Positions 26,123 through 34,336 of a stretch of 64,000 bases of DNA are shown here, piece after piece. Made by a program: the position numbers and the translations under genes. Position 1 is the first letter of the stretch. The number at the start of each line of letters is the position of its first letter. Under the pieces are notes generated by a model. That model ran no database searches. It was not told the DNA's origin and saw only the letters and a program-made list of their open reading frames with translations. The stretch is from Methylobacterium fujisawaense (GTDB lineage Bacteria; Pseudomonadota; Alphaproteobacteria; Rhizobiales; Beijerinckiaceae). The DNA lies in the NCBI RefSeq assembly GCF_014138435.1, contig NZ_JACJIM010000007.1, forward strand, positions 124,001 through 188,000, in the 5' to 3' direction.

Positions 26123-28030
26123 TCAGCGCCGCCCGCCCGCCGCGCGCAGCATCCGGCCGGTCGGTGCCGGCGTGCCGTTCTCTTCGAACAGCTCCGCGAG
26201 CTTCTCGGTCATTGCCCCGCCGAGTTCCTCGGCGTCGATGATCGTCACGGCGCGGCGGTAGTACCGCGTCACGTCGTGGCCGATGCCGATGGCGAGCAGT
26301 TCCACCGGCGAGCGCGTCTCGATCTCCTCGATCATCCAGCGCAGGTGCCGTTCGAGGTAGTTGCCGGCATTGACCGACAGAGTCGAATCGTCCACCGGCG
26401 CGCCGTCCGAGATCACCATCAGAATCTTGCGCTGTTCCGGCCGGCCGAGCAGGCGCTTGTGCGCCCAATCCAGCGCCTCGCCGTCGATATTTTCCTTGAG
26501 CAGACCTTCGCGCATCATCAGGCCGAGGTTCTTGCGCGCCCGCCGCCAGGGGGCGTCGGCCGATTTGTAGACGATGTGGCGCAGGTCGTTCAGGCGGCCG
26601 GGATTCGGCGGCTTGCCGGCGGCGAGCCACGCCTCGCGGCTCTGGCCGCCCTTCCAGGCCCGGGTGGTGAAGCCCAGGATCTCCACTTTCACGCCGCAGC
26701 GCTCCAGTGTCCGCGCCAGGATGTCGGCGCAGGTCGCCGCCACGGTGATCGGCCGGCCGCGCATCGACCCGGAATTGTCGAGGAGCAGCGTGACGACCGT
26801 GTCGCGGAAGTTCGTATCCTTCTCCTGCTTGAAGGAGAGGGGCTGGTAGGGATCGATGACCACGCGCACGAGCCGCGCCGGATCGAGCTGACCTTCTTCC
26901 AGGTCGAAGTCCCAGGCGCGGTTCTGTTGGGCGAGGAGGCGGCGCTGAAGCCGGTTGGCGAGGCGGCCGACCACCCCCTGCAGATGGGAGAGCTGCTTGT
27001 CGAGGTAGGAGCGCAGGCGCGCCAGCTCGTCGGCGTCGCACAGCTCCTCGGCGTGGATGACCTCGTCGAACCGGGGGTTGAACACCCGGTATTCGGGTCC
27101 ACGCGCCTCGTTGCCCTGCCGCTGGGGCGGCCGCGAGGCCTCCGAGGCCTCCTCGGATTCCGCATCCTCCGCCTCCTCGGGCAGCTCGCCCGAGGGCGCA
27201 TCGGCGGATTCCTGGGCGCCGTCCTCGATCTCGTCGGAGGCTTCCTCGGAGGTCTCGATCTCGGCGCGCTCGCCCTGGCTCTTCTCCTCCGAATCGCCCT
27301 CGCTCGGGTTCTGCTCCTCGTCCTGGGCGTCGTTCTCGTCGTCGTTCTCGTCATCCTCGGCGTCGAACGGCGTCTCGTCCGACATGTCGAGGGAGGTGAG
27401 GAGATCGCGCACCGAGCGGGCGAACTTGCGCTGGTCCTCGATCGAGCCGATCAGCCCGTCGAGATTCGGGCCGGCCTTGGACTCGATATGCTCGCGCCAC
27501 AGTTCGACGATCTTGGTGGCAGCCTCGGGCGGCTTCTGGCCGGTCAGGCGCTCGCGCACCATCAGGGCGACCGCGTCCTCCATGGGGGCGTCGGCCCGGT
27601 CGGTGATGGTCTCGTACTTGCCGCCGCGGTGGTAGCGGTCCTCCAGCATCGCCGAGATGTTGCTGGCGACGCCCGCCATCCGGCGCGAGCCGATCGCCTC
27701 GACCCGGGCCTGCTCGACCGCGTCGTAGACTGCCCGGGCGGCGGCGTTCTCGGGGGCGAGGCGGCGATGGACGGCGACGTCGTGGCAGCCGAGCCGCAGC
27801 GCCATGGCGTCGGCATTGCCGCGCAGCACTGCGACGTCCTGCGCCGAGAGCTTGCGCGGCGGCTCGGGCAGCCGGGCCTTGTCGCCGGTGAGCGCCGGCC
27901 GGTCGGTGGCGTAGGTGACCTCGACCTCAGAGCGCCGGGCGATGGCGCGCAGGCAGCCGGCCACCGAGCGCTTCAGGGGCTCGGCCACGGGTTCGCGGCG
28001 CTCGCCGGGCTTGCGGTTGGAGATGGACAT
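26123..28030 (-). CDS. cobT: aerobic cobaltochelatase subunit CobT
   Basis: A 635-residue CobT, the large subunit that with CobS and CobN inserts cobalt into hydrogenobyrinate a,c-diamide in the aerobic vitamin B12 pathway. The N-terminal CobT domain (LKRSVAGCLRAIARRSEVEVTY) is followed by an acidic linker rich in Glu, Asp and Ser (about residues 215-320) and a C-terminal von Willebrand A domain with the metal-binding motif DNSGSM and ISDGAPVDD. The start MSISNRKPGER is at 28030. It lies downstream of cobS, with a DUF29 gene between. Confidence 0.97.
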   Translation of the reverse strand: MSISNRKPGERREPVAEPLKRSVAGCLRAIARRSEVEVTYATDRPALTGDKARLPEPPRKLSAQDVAVLRGNADAMALRLGCHDVAVHRRLAPENAAARAVYDAVEQARVEAIGSRRMAGVASNISAMLEDRYHRGGKYETITDRADAPMEDAVALMVRERLTGQKPPEAATKIVELWREHIESKAGPNLDGLIGSIEDQRKFARSVRDLLTSLDMSDETPFDAEDDENDDENDAQDEEQNPSEGDSEEKSQGERAEIETSEEASDEIEDGAQESADAPSGELPEEAEDAESEEASEASRPPQRQGNEARGPEYRVFNPRFDEVIHAEELCDADELARLRSYLDKQLSHLQGVVGRLANRLQRRLLAQQNRAWDFDLEEGQLDPARLVRVVIDPYQPLSFKQEKDTNFRDTVVTLLLDNSGSMRGRPITVAATCADILARTLERCGVKVEILGFTTRAWKGGQSREAWLAAGKPPNPGRLNDLRHIVYKSADAPWRRARKNLGLMMREGLLKENIDGEALDWAHKRLLGRPEQRKILMVISDGAPVDDSTLSVNAGNYLERHLRWMIEEIETRSPVELLAIGIGHDVTRYYRRAVTIIDAEELGGAMTEKLAELFEENGTPAPTGRMLRAAGGRR

Positions 28031-28035
28031 GCGGG

Positions 28036-28530
28036 CTACCGGTCGACGTCGACTTCGAAGGGGCGATTCAGGATGTCGTCCCAGCTGTAGGGACACTCCG
28101 CGGGCAGGGTTTTGGGCGAGCGCCTCATCTGCCGGGCCGCCCCGAGGCGACCGAGGCGGAACCCGTCGCGCTGCGCCTCGTCCAGGCTGGATCTCAACCC
28201 GGGGCTCTTCCGCAGCGGGATCAGGATGCGCTCACGGTGCTCGGCGATGCTGAGCGTCCAGCTGCGGCTGCGACGTTCCGGCTGGTGATCCCATTTCAGC
28301 ATGTGGAGCAGGACGATCTCCACAGCGCTGGTGAGCCGGTGATATTCGCTCAAGCCCACGTCGCTCAGCTCCTCGGCGATGTTGTCGAGGTCGAGGGCGT
28401 CCACCCGGCCGGCGCGGAGCAACGCCACCTGCTCCTGAACCCAGCTATAGAGATCATCCGCGTAGCGCGTCCGCCCCTCGGCATGCGGAGCCGCCGGAGC
28501 GTCCTCGCGGGTCGGGGCCGGATGCGCCAT
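28036..28530 (-). CDS. DUF29-family protein
   Basis: A 164-residue DUF29 protein: YADDLYSWVQEQVALLRAGRVDALDLDNIAEELSDVG, then LTSAVEIVLLHMLKWDHQPERRSRSW and the end AECPYSWDDILNRPFE. The family is helical and of unknown function. ATG 28530 is preferred because GGAGGA lies six bases before it; ATG 28542, four codons upstream, lacks a site. The gene is inserted between cobS and cobT, five bases before cobT, so it is co-transcribed with the cobaltochelatase genes. That position does not by itself imply a role in cobalamin synthesis. Confidence 0.88.
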   Translation of the reverse strand: MAHPAPTREDAPAAPHAEGRTRYADDLYSWVQEQVALLRAGRVDALDLDNIAEELSDVGLSEYHRLTSAVEIVLLHMLKWDHQPERRSRSWTLSIAEHRERILIPLRKSPGLRSSLDEAQRDGFRLGRLGAARQMRRSPKTLPAECPYSWDDILNRPFEVDVDR

Positions 28531-28547
28531 CGCGTCCTCCATGCAGA

Positions 28548-29531
28548 TCAGCTCAGCGCGACGTTCACCGCGCTCTCGGGCAGCTCCTTGCCGAAGGCGC
28601 GCTGGTAGAACTCGGCCACCAGGGTCCGCTCCAGCTCGTCGCACTTGTTCAGGAAGGTCACCCGGAAGGCGAAGCCGATATCCTTGAAGATGTCGGCGTT
28701 CTCGGCCCAGGTGATCACCGTGCGCGGGCTCATGACGGTGGACAGATCGCCGTTCATGAAGGCGTTGCGCGTGAGATCCGCCACCCGAACCATCCGGTTG
28801 ACGATGTCGCGGCCCTGGTCGCTCCGGTAATGCGTGGCCTTCGAGAGCACGATGTCGACCTCGCGGTCGTGGGGCAGATAGTTCAGCGTCGTGACGATCG
28901 ACCAGCGGTCCATCTGACCCTGGTTGATCTGCTGGGTGCCGTGATAGAGGCCCGAGGTGTCCCCCAGTCCCACGGTGTTGGCCGTGGCGAACAGCCGGAA
29001 GGCCGGGTGCGGGCGGATCACGCGCTTCTGATCGAGGAGCGTCAGGCGGCCCGAGAGTTCCAGCACGCGCTGGATCACGAACATCACGTCCGGGCGGCCG
29101 GCATCGTACTCATCGAACACGAGGGCCACGTTGTTCTGCAGCGCCCAGGGCAGGATGCCGTCCTGAAAGGCGGTGACCTGCTTGCCGTCCTTCAGGACGA
29201 TGGCGTCCTTGCCGACGAGGTCGATGCGCGAGACGTGGCTGTCGAGGTTGATGCGGATGCACGGCCAGTTCAGCCGGGCGGCCACCTGCTCGATATGGGT
29301 CGATTTGCCGGTACCGTGATAGCCGGTGACCATCACGCGGCGGTTGCGCGCGAAGCCCGCCAGGATCGCGAGCGTCGTCTCCCGGTCGAAGATGTAGTCC
29401 GGATCGAGATCCGGCACGTGCTCCTCGGGCTCGGCATAGGCCGGGACCTTGAGGTCGAGGTCGATGCCGAAGACATCGCGGACGGAGACGGTGCGGTCGG
29501 GCAGCGCGGCGGGCGTATCGTCAGAGAGCAT
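28548..29531 (-). CDS. cobS: aerobic cobaltochelatase subunit CobS
   Basis: A 327-residue AAA+ ATPase subunit of the aerobic cobaltochelatase. Walker A is GYHGTGKS, Walker B is ALVFDEYDAG, and the segments VFGIDLDLKVPAYAEPEEHVPD and FATANTVGLGDTSGLYHGTQQ are typical of CobS. ATP hydrolysis in the CobS-CobT complex drives cobalt insertion by CobN, which is not in this window. The start MLSDDTP at 29531 gives the family length. It is followed by the DUF29 gene 17 bases on. Confidence 0.97.
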   Translation of the reverse strand: MLSDDTPAALPDRTVSVRDVFGIDLDLKVPAYAEPEEHVPDLDPDYIFDRETTLAILAGFARNRRVMVTGYHGTGKSTHIEQVAARLNWPCIRINLDSHVSRIDLVGKDAIVLKDGKQVTAFQDGILPWALQNNVALVFDEYDAGRPDVMFVIQRVLELSGRLTLLDQKRVIRPHPAFRLFATANTVGLGDTSGLYHGTQQINQGQMDRWSIVTTLNYLPHDREVDIVLSKATHYRSDQGRDIVNRMVRVADLTRNAFMNGDLSTVMSPRTVITWAENADIFKDIGFAFRVTFLNKCDELERTLVAEFYQRAFGKELPESAVNVALS

Positions 29532-29666
29532 TCGGAACCTCGTGAGGCGCGGTCGCTCCACTCCCTAGCAGTGGAACATCCGCGCGAAAGGACGTCGAGC
29601 CGGGCCTCCGCGGCGGGGCGAAGCCATCCTTAGACGGCGACGCGCCCGGGCGCCACCGACCGGCAT

Positions 29667-29684
29667 CGACCCCATATAGGGTCG
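29667..29684. promoter_or_regulatory. small dyad around CATATA upstream of cobS
   Basis: CGACCC (29667-29672) and GGGTCG (29679-29684) flank CATATA. It is 135 bases upstream of the cobS start and could be a -10 region or a regulator site. Cobalamin riboswitch features were not recognised. Confidence 0.25.
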
Positions 29685-29739
29685 CGCCGTGCGGATTGCC
29701 CTATCCCGGATGCGAACCGGCGTGCAGGGTTCGTGCCGG

Positions 29740-30366
29740 TCAGCAGAGTCCGGCCCCACGCAGCACGTCGTGAGCCCGAATGATGTCGCGCAGCCGCTCC
29801 TCGAACGACCGGTCGCCGCCGTTGGCGTCGGGGTGGAAGCGCTTCACCAGGATCTTGTACTGCGCCTTGATGGCGGCCGAATCCGCGCCTTCCTCAAGGC
29901 CCATCACGTCGAGGGCCCGGCGGACCGTGGCCGAGTGGCGGGGCTTGCGCGGCTCCTCGGGCTGACGCGCGCGCCGGCGGGCATCGCCGACGCCCTCGCC
30001 GCGCAGGATGCCCAGCGGATCGACATAGGCCCAGTCGCGGGCCGGCTCGTCCGCCGGTTTCGCCTGGCCGGTCCGGTTCACGCCCATCGCCCAGGTCGGG
30101 CGATGCCCGATGATCGCGTCCTTCTGATAGGCCTGGACGGCGGCATCGTTCATGCCGTCGAAGTAGTTGTAGGTCGCGTTGTAGGCGCGGACGTGGTCCA
30201 TGCAGAAGCGCCAGTACTGGCCCTCCGCCTTCCGGCCCTTGGGCGCCCGGTACAGACCCGGATGGGTGCAGCCCGGACTCTCGCAGACGCCCTCGGCCGC
30301 GGCTTTCGGCTCGTCGCAGGACGGTTTGATCCGGATGCTGTCGAACAGGCGCGAGTTGAGATCCAT
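29740..30366 (-). CDS. J-domain (DnaJ-like) protein
   Basis: A 208-residue protein with the J domain at the C-terminus (about residues 145-205): ALDVMGLEEGADSAAIKAQYKILVKRFHPDANGG, with the HPD motif that stimulates DnaK. The N-terminal part has a cysteine/histidine cluster (EGVCESPGCTHPGLYRAPKG, WRFCMDHVRAYNATYNYFDG) that may bind zinc. This C-terminal-J form next to bolA and cobS is a recurrent alphaproteobacterial arrangement. It is divergent from bolA with 109 bases between. Confidence 0.92.
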   Translation of the reverse strand: MDLNSRLFDSIRIKPSCDEPKAAAEGVCESPGCTHPGLYRAPKGRKAEGQYWRFCMDHVRAYNATYNYFDGMNDAAVQAYQKDAIIGHRPTWAMGVNRTGQAKPADEPARDWAYVDPLGILRGEGVGDARRRARQPEEPRKPRHSATVRRALDVMGLEEGADSAAIKAQYKILVKRFHPDANGGDRSFEERLRDIIRAHDVLRGAGLC

Positions 30367-30475
30367 GACGGGCCGATTATGAGGGGGCAGACCTGAGACA
30401 CAAGGGCACCGGGCCTGATGACGCATGCGCGGGATCGGGCTTGACGGCAGCCCACGAACGCGACGCGAGGGCAGG

Positions 30476-30772
30476 ATGACGGATGGTGCGGGCGCGGGGG
30501 GCACCCTGCGGGACTGGATGGAGACGCGGCTGCGGGAGCAACTCGCGCCGGCGCGCCTCGACGTGATCGACGAGTCGCATCTGCATGCCGGTCATGCGGG
30601 GGCACGGCCGGGGGGCGAGACCCACTACCGGCTCGACATCGTCGCGTCGGCGTTCGAGGGCAAGAGCCGCGTGGAGCGACACCGCTTGGTGAACGCAGTC
30701 CTGGACGATGCGTTCAAGCGCGGTCTCCACGCCCTCGCCGTGCGCGCCCGCACGCCGGCCGAGGCCGCCTGA
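30476..30772 (+). CDS. bolA: BolA-family protein
   Basis: A 98-residue BolA protein: LRDWMETRLREQLAPARLDVIDESHLHAGH, then GETHYRLDIVASAFEGKSRVERHRLVNAVL, with the family's conserved histidine in RVERHR. BolA proteins pair with monothiol glutaredoxins in iron-sulfur handling and stress. The start ATG 30476 has AGG just upstream. It is divergent from the J-domain gene. Confidence 0.95.
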   Translation: MTDGAGAGGTLRDWMETRLREQLAPARLDVIDESHLHAGHAGARPGGETHYRLDIVASAFEGKSRVERHRLVNAVLDDAFKRGLHALAVRARTPAEAA

Positions 30773-30941
30773 CCCGGCCGCGCGGCCGCCCGCGGGCAGC
30801 CCTCGGTCCGCCCGGGTCGGTGGCGTGGGCGGGGCAGCGGATTGAGGGGAATGTGGTTATGGGGATACCCCTCTGCATCCTCCGCCCCGCGCCCGATACG
30901 CGGGCGCGGCGGCCGTTGACGATCCTGTCGGAGAGGCCGCC

Positions 30942-31373
30942 ATGTCCCTGCGGGTGACGCCGCGCATCGCCATCGCGGAGGACGAGATCACCTTGTCCTT
31001 CATGCGTGCTTCGGGCGCGGGCGGCCAGAACGTCAACAAGGTCGAGACGGCGGTCCAGCTCCGCTGGCCGGTCCTGAATTCGCCCTCCGTGGATGACCGC
31101 GTGAAGGCGAACGTGGTGCGGCTCGCGGGGCGGCGCATGACCAAGGACGGCGTCCTGGTCCTCATCGGGCAGCGGCACCGGACGCAGGAGCGCAACAGGG
31201 CCGAGATCCTGCAGCGCCTCGTCGACCTCGTGGCCGAGGCCGCCAAGCCGCCGCCCCCGATCCGCCGGGCGACGAAGCCCACGAAGGGCTCCAAGGAACG
31301 GCGGATCGTCGCCAAGAAGAGCCGTGCCGTGATCAAGCAGGGCCGGGGCAGCTACCGGGATTCCGACGGCTGA
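30942..31373 (+). CDS. arfB: alternative ribosome-rescue factor ArfB (peptidyl-tRNA hydrolase)
   Basis: A 143-residue ArfB/YaeJ-type class I release-factor-like protein. The GGQ motif is at residues 27-29 in SGAGGQNVNKVETAVQLRW. There is no codon-recognition domain; the C-terminal 45 residues are a Lys/Arg-rich tail (KGSKERRIVAKKSRAVIKQ) that in this family enters the empty mRNA channel of stalled ribosomes. Length and layout fit ArfB and not a full release factor. Confidence 0.95.
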   Translation: MSLRVTPRIAIAEDEITLSFMRASGAGGQNVNKVETAVQLRWPVLNSPSVDDRVKANVVRLAGRRMTKDGVLVLIGQRHRTQERNRAEILQRLVDLVAEAAKPPPPIRRATKPTKGSKERRIVAKKSRAVIKQGRGSYRDSDG

Positions 31374-31397
31374 TCCCGCGCCCGCCCCGGTGGGATC

Positions 31398-32192
31398 TCA
31401 GTGGATGGCGTCGATGACCTCGGCCTTCGGGCTGGCGTCGGGCGCCGGAGAGGAGCCCGCCACCAGCGTGCTGCCCGGCTTGGCGATGGTCAGCACGATC
31501 GCGATCAGCGCCAGGATGGCGGCGAGCGCCGCCGGGAACAGGAAGGCCGATTCGCCGTAGCGGATGTCGAGCAGGCCGCCCACCACCGCGCCGGTGCTGA
31601 GACCGGCCCAGAGCGGCGCCTGGATCCAGAAGGAGGGCGCCACCGTGCCGAGCAGCAGGTTGGCGCAGCCGGTGCCGAAACGCACCACGGCGCCGGTGAC
31701 GTAGGTGAGCGCCAGGGAGCGGCCGCCCTCGTCCTGCAGCGTCGCGTTCTGAAGGCCCAGCGCCAGGACGATGGGATAGGCGTGCAGCGGATAGGCGAAG
31801 GTGCCCCACGGCATCAGCAGGCCGCCGGCGAGCAGCAGGGCCTGGAGCGTCAGCAGCACGGCGAGGCGCCAGCGCCCGACCCAGGCGGCGATCAAAGTCC
31901 CCAGGAAGGCGCCGAAGCAGAACATGCAGATGGTGCTGGCGACGCGGGTGACGTTCTCCCAGTCGCCATTGGCCACCGCCACGCCGAAGCGGGTGGTGTT
32001 GCCCGACATGAACGACATGAACAGCTGCGAGAATTCCAGGAAGCCGATGGAATCGGCGCAGCCCGCGAGCGCGGCCAACGCGATCGCGAACGGGATGCGG
32101 GTTCGCGGATCGGCCGGAAAGGACTTGTCGGCCGGCGGTTCTGGCTTCCGCTCCGGTGTCGCGCGGCCTGTCCTGTTTCCGTAATCCGCCAT
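31398..32192 (-). CDS. YoaK-family (DUF1275) membrane protein
   Basis: A 264-residue protein with about six to seven membrane helices and the DUF1275 core: IALAALAGCADSIGFLEFSQLFMSFMSGNTTRFGVAVA, then FCFGAFLGTLIAAWVGRW, IVLALGLQNATLQ and YVTGAVVRFGTGCANLLLG. The GxxDsigFl and MSGNTT motifs mark the family. Transport function is suspected but not established. The start is ATG 32192 (MADYGN). It lies after the methyltransferase gene on the same strand, 69 bases away. Confidence 0.92.
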   Translation of the reverse strand: MADYGNRTGRATPERKPEPPADKSFPADPRTRIPFAIALAALAGCADSIGFLEFSQLFMSFMSGNTTRFGVAVANGDWENVTRVASTICMFCFGAFLGTLIAAWVGRWRLAVLLTLQALLLAGGLLMPWGTFAYPLHAYPIVLALGLQNATLQDEGGRSLALTYVTGAVVRFGTGCANLLLGTVAPSFWIQAPLWAGLSTGAVVGGLLDIRYGESAFLFPAALAAILALIAIVLTIAKPGSTLVAGSSPAPDASPKAEVIDAIH

Positions 32193-32261
32193 GCTGATCC
32201 CCCGATCGAGCGGCCGCGCCCATTCGCGGCCGACAAACAATGGACGAAGAGCCAAGCGGTT

Positions 32262-33209
32262 TCATGCCGATGTGCGGCGCAGCACAACGACGCGCCCCGG
32301 CACCGGCCGCCCACCCTCGCGCCGGATGTGGGCGGGACGCAGAGTCAGGATCTCCAGTCCGGCGCCGGCGGCCGTCGCCGCGATGTGGGCATCGGCATGG
32401 GCATAGCGTCCGTCCTTGCCCAGGACCGAGCCGGCACCGTCGTGGGATTGCACCGTGACGGCGCCGAGCCCGCCCGGTCGCAGGACCCGGCCGATCCCCG
32501 TCAGGAACGCGGCGAGGTCCGCCACGTAGATCAGGACGTCCGCGGCGAGGCAGAGATCGGCGCAGGCCTCCGGCAGGTCCGCCAGGGCGGCGGAGAGGTC
32601 GCCTTCGATCAGGCGGTCGTAGAGCGGCCGATCCCGCCACGTCTTGGCCCGCGCCATTGCCAGCATCCCGGGGGAGAGGTCGATCCCGGTGAGATGATCG
32701 ACCCGGTCGCGCAGAACGGTGCCCATCAGCCCCGTGCCGCAGCCGAGATCGAGCGCGACCGGGAAGCGCTCCGGGACGCCCGGCAGGGCGTCGCGGACGC
32801 GTTGCGGGCCGACATAGCCCAGGCCCTCCACGAGGTGGTGCTCGAAACGCGGCGCGTAGTCGTCGAACAGAGCCCGGACATAGGCGGGCGACAGGACCGG
32901 GAGGCCGTCGCCGACACCCAGGCGGACGAGATGCGTGCGCACGCCCAGCCTGTCCTCCGGATCGATCTCGAGGGCGCTGGCATAGGCCCGTGCCGCCGCG
33001 GCACGCAGGGCCGGATCGGCGCCGGAGGCCGCCAGCCCCTCCCGCGCCCGGCCCAGCAGGAGCCAGGCGGGCGCGTAGCGCGGAGCAAGGTCCAGGACCT
33101 GCTCGGCGAGGTCGGCGGCGCCCGCATGGTCGCCGTCGGCCAAGCAGGCCTCCGCGTAGCGATAGCGGCGATCGGCGAGGAGGTCGCCGGAACTGAGCTG
33201 CGAGGCCAT
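32262..33209 (-). CDS. TPR-methyltransferase fusion protein
   Basis: A 315-residue protein. The first 95 residues are two to three tetratricopeptide-like repeats (RYAEACLADGDHAGAADLAEQVLDLAPRYAPAWLLLGRA), followed by a class I SAM-dependent methyltransferase with motif I VALDLGCGTGLMGTVL and post-I LTGIDLSPGMLAMAR. The YAPRFEHHLVEGLGYVGP segment before motif I is typical of this TPR-linked group. The substrate is unknown. It diverges from the ligase-associated exonuclease gene, 68 bases apart. Confidence 0.88.
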   Translation of the reverse strand: MASQLSSGDLLADRRYRYAEACLADGDHAGAADLAEQVLDLAPRYAPAWLLLGRAREGLAASGADPALRAAAARAYASALEIDPEDRLGVRTHLVRLGVGDGLPVLSPAYVRALFDDYAPRFEHHLVEGLGYVGPQRVRDALPGVPERFPVALDLGCGTGLMGTVLRDRVDHLTGIDLSPGMLAMARAKTWRDRPLYDRLIEGDLSAALADLPEACADLCLAADVLIYVADLAAFLTGIGRVLRPGGLGAVTVQSHDGAGSVLGKDGRYAHADAHIAATAAGAGLEILTLRPAHIRREGGRPVPGRVVVLRRTSA

Positions 33210-33277
33210 GCGTCTGCCGGGTCGGGGGCGCCTATATATCGGGGCCACCGGCGGACTCCACCGGCTGCACGGACCCG

Positions 33278-34336
33278 ATGCCGATACGCGCCAGCGATCT
33301 CCTCACCCTGACCCGCGAGGGTCTCTATTGCCCGCTCGGGCGCTTCCACGTCGATCCGACCTGGCCGGTGGAGCGCGCGCTGATCACCCACGGGCACGCC
33401 GACCATGCCCGCGCCGGCCACGGACAGGTTCTGGCGACGCCCGAGACCCTGCGGATCATGGCGGTGCGCTACGGCGCGGAGTTCTGCCGCCAGCGGCAGG
33501 AGGCGCCGCTCGGTGCGGCGCTCCGCGTCGGCGACGTCACCGTGCGCTTCGCGCCGGCGGGCCACGTGCTCGGCTCGGCGCAGATCGCCATCGAACGGGA
33601 CGGGGTCCGGGTCGTGGTCTCGGGCGACTACAAGCGGGCGCCGGATCCGACCTGCCTGCCCTTCGAGGTGGTACCCTGCGACGTGTTCATCACCGAGGCG
33701 ACCTTCGGCTTGCCGGTCTTCACGCATCCCGACACGCGGGGCGAGGTCCGCAAGCTCCTCGACTCGGCGCGGCTTTTTACCGAACGCGCCCACATCGTCG
33801 GCGCCTACGCGCTTGGCAAGGCGCAGCGGGTGATGGCGCTTCTCCGGGAGGAGGGCTGGGACCGCCCGATCCACCTGCACGGCGCCATGGAGAAATTGAC
33901 GACGCTGTACAAGGAGGAGGGGGTGCCGCTGGGCGACACGCCCAAGGTCGTGGCTGCCGAGCGCAAGGACCTGCAGGGGGCGATCGTGATCTGCCCACCC
34001 TCGTCGATCCAGGATCTGTGGTCCCGGAAGTTCCCCGATCCCGTGACCTGCTTCGCCTCGGGCTGGATGCGGGTGCGCGCCCGCGCCCGCCAGAAGGGCG
34101 TCGAGCTGCCGCTGGTGATCTCCGACCATTCCGACTGGCCGGACCTGTGCCGCACCATCCGCGACACCGGTGCCGGCGAGGTCTGGGTCACGCACGGTCA
34201 GGAGGATGCGCTGGTCCATTGGTGCGGGACGCAGGGCATCAAGGCCAAGCCCCTCCACCTGCTCGGCTACGGCGATGACGGCGAGGCCGAGCCGGGCTCC
34301 GTCGAGGCCGGCTCCGGGACGGAGGCGGCGGCGTGA
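33278..34336 (+). CDS. ligase-associated DNA exonuclease (metallo-beta-lactamase fold)
   Basis: A 352-residue metallo-beta-lactamase/beta-CASP-type nuclease. The metal motif THGHADH is at residues 37-43, later ligands lie in FAPAGHVLGSAQ and VVSGDYKR, and the beta-CASP region has ISDHSDW. Members encoded beside an ATP-dependent ligase are known as ligase-associated exonucleases, part of a DNA-damage response set that can also include an Lhr-type helicase and a metallophosphatase. Only exonuclease and ligase are seen here. The ligase start codon overlaps this gene's stop. Confidence 0.93.
   Translation: MPIRASDLLTLTREGLYCPLGRFHVDPTWPVERALITHGHADHARAGHGQVLATPETLRIMAVRYGAEFCRQRQEAPLGAALRVGDVTVRFAPAGHVLGSAQIAIERDGVRVVVSGDYKRAPDPTCLPFEVVPCDVFITEATFGLPVFTHPDTRGEVRKLLDSARLFTERAHIVGAYALGKAQRVMALLREEGWDRPIHLHGAMEKLTTLYKEEGVPLGDTPKVVAAERKDLQGAIVICPPSSIQDLWSRKFPDPVTCFASGWMRVRARARQKGVELPLVISDHSDWPDLCRTIRDTGAGEVWVTHGQEDALVHWCGTQGIKAKPLHLLGYGDDGEAEPGSVEAGSGTEAAA

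Noticed and set aside
29532..29739. A cobalamin riboswitch upstream of cobS
   Set aside because: I could not find the conserved B12-box; the region has only a short dyad. CobS/CobT also serve synthesis, where a riboswitch would be possible, but nothing supports it.
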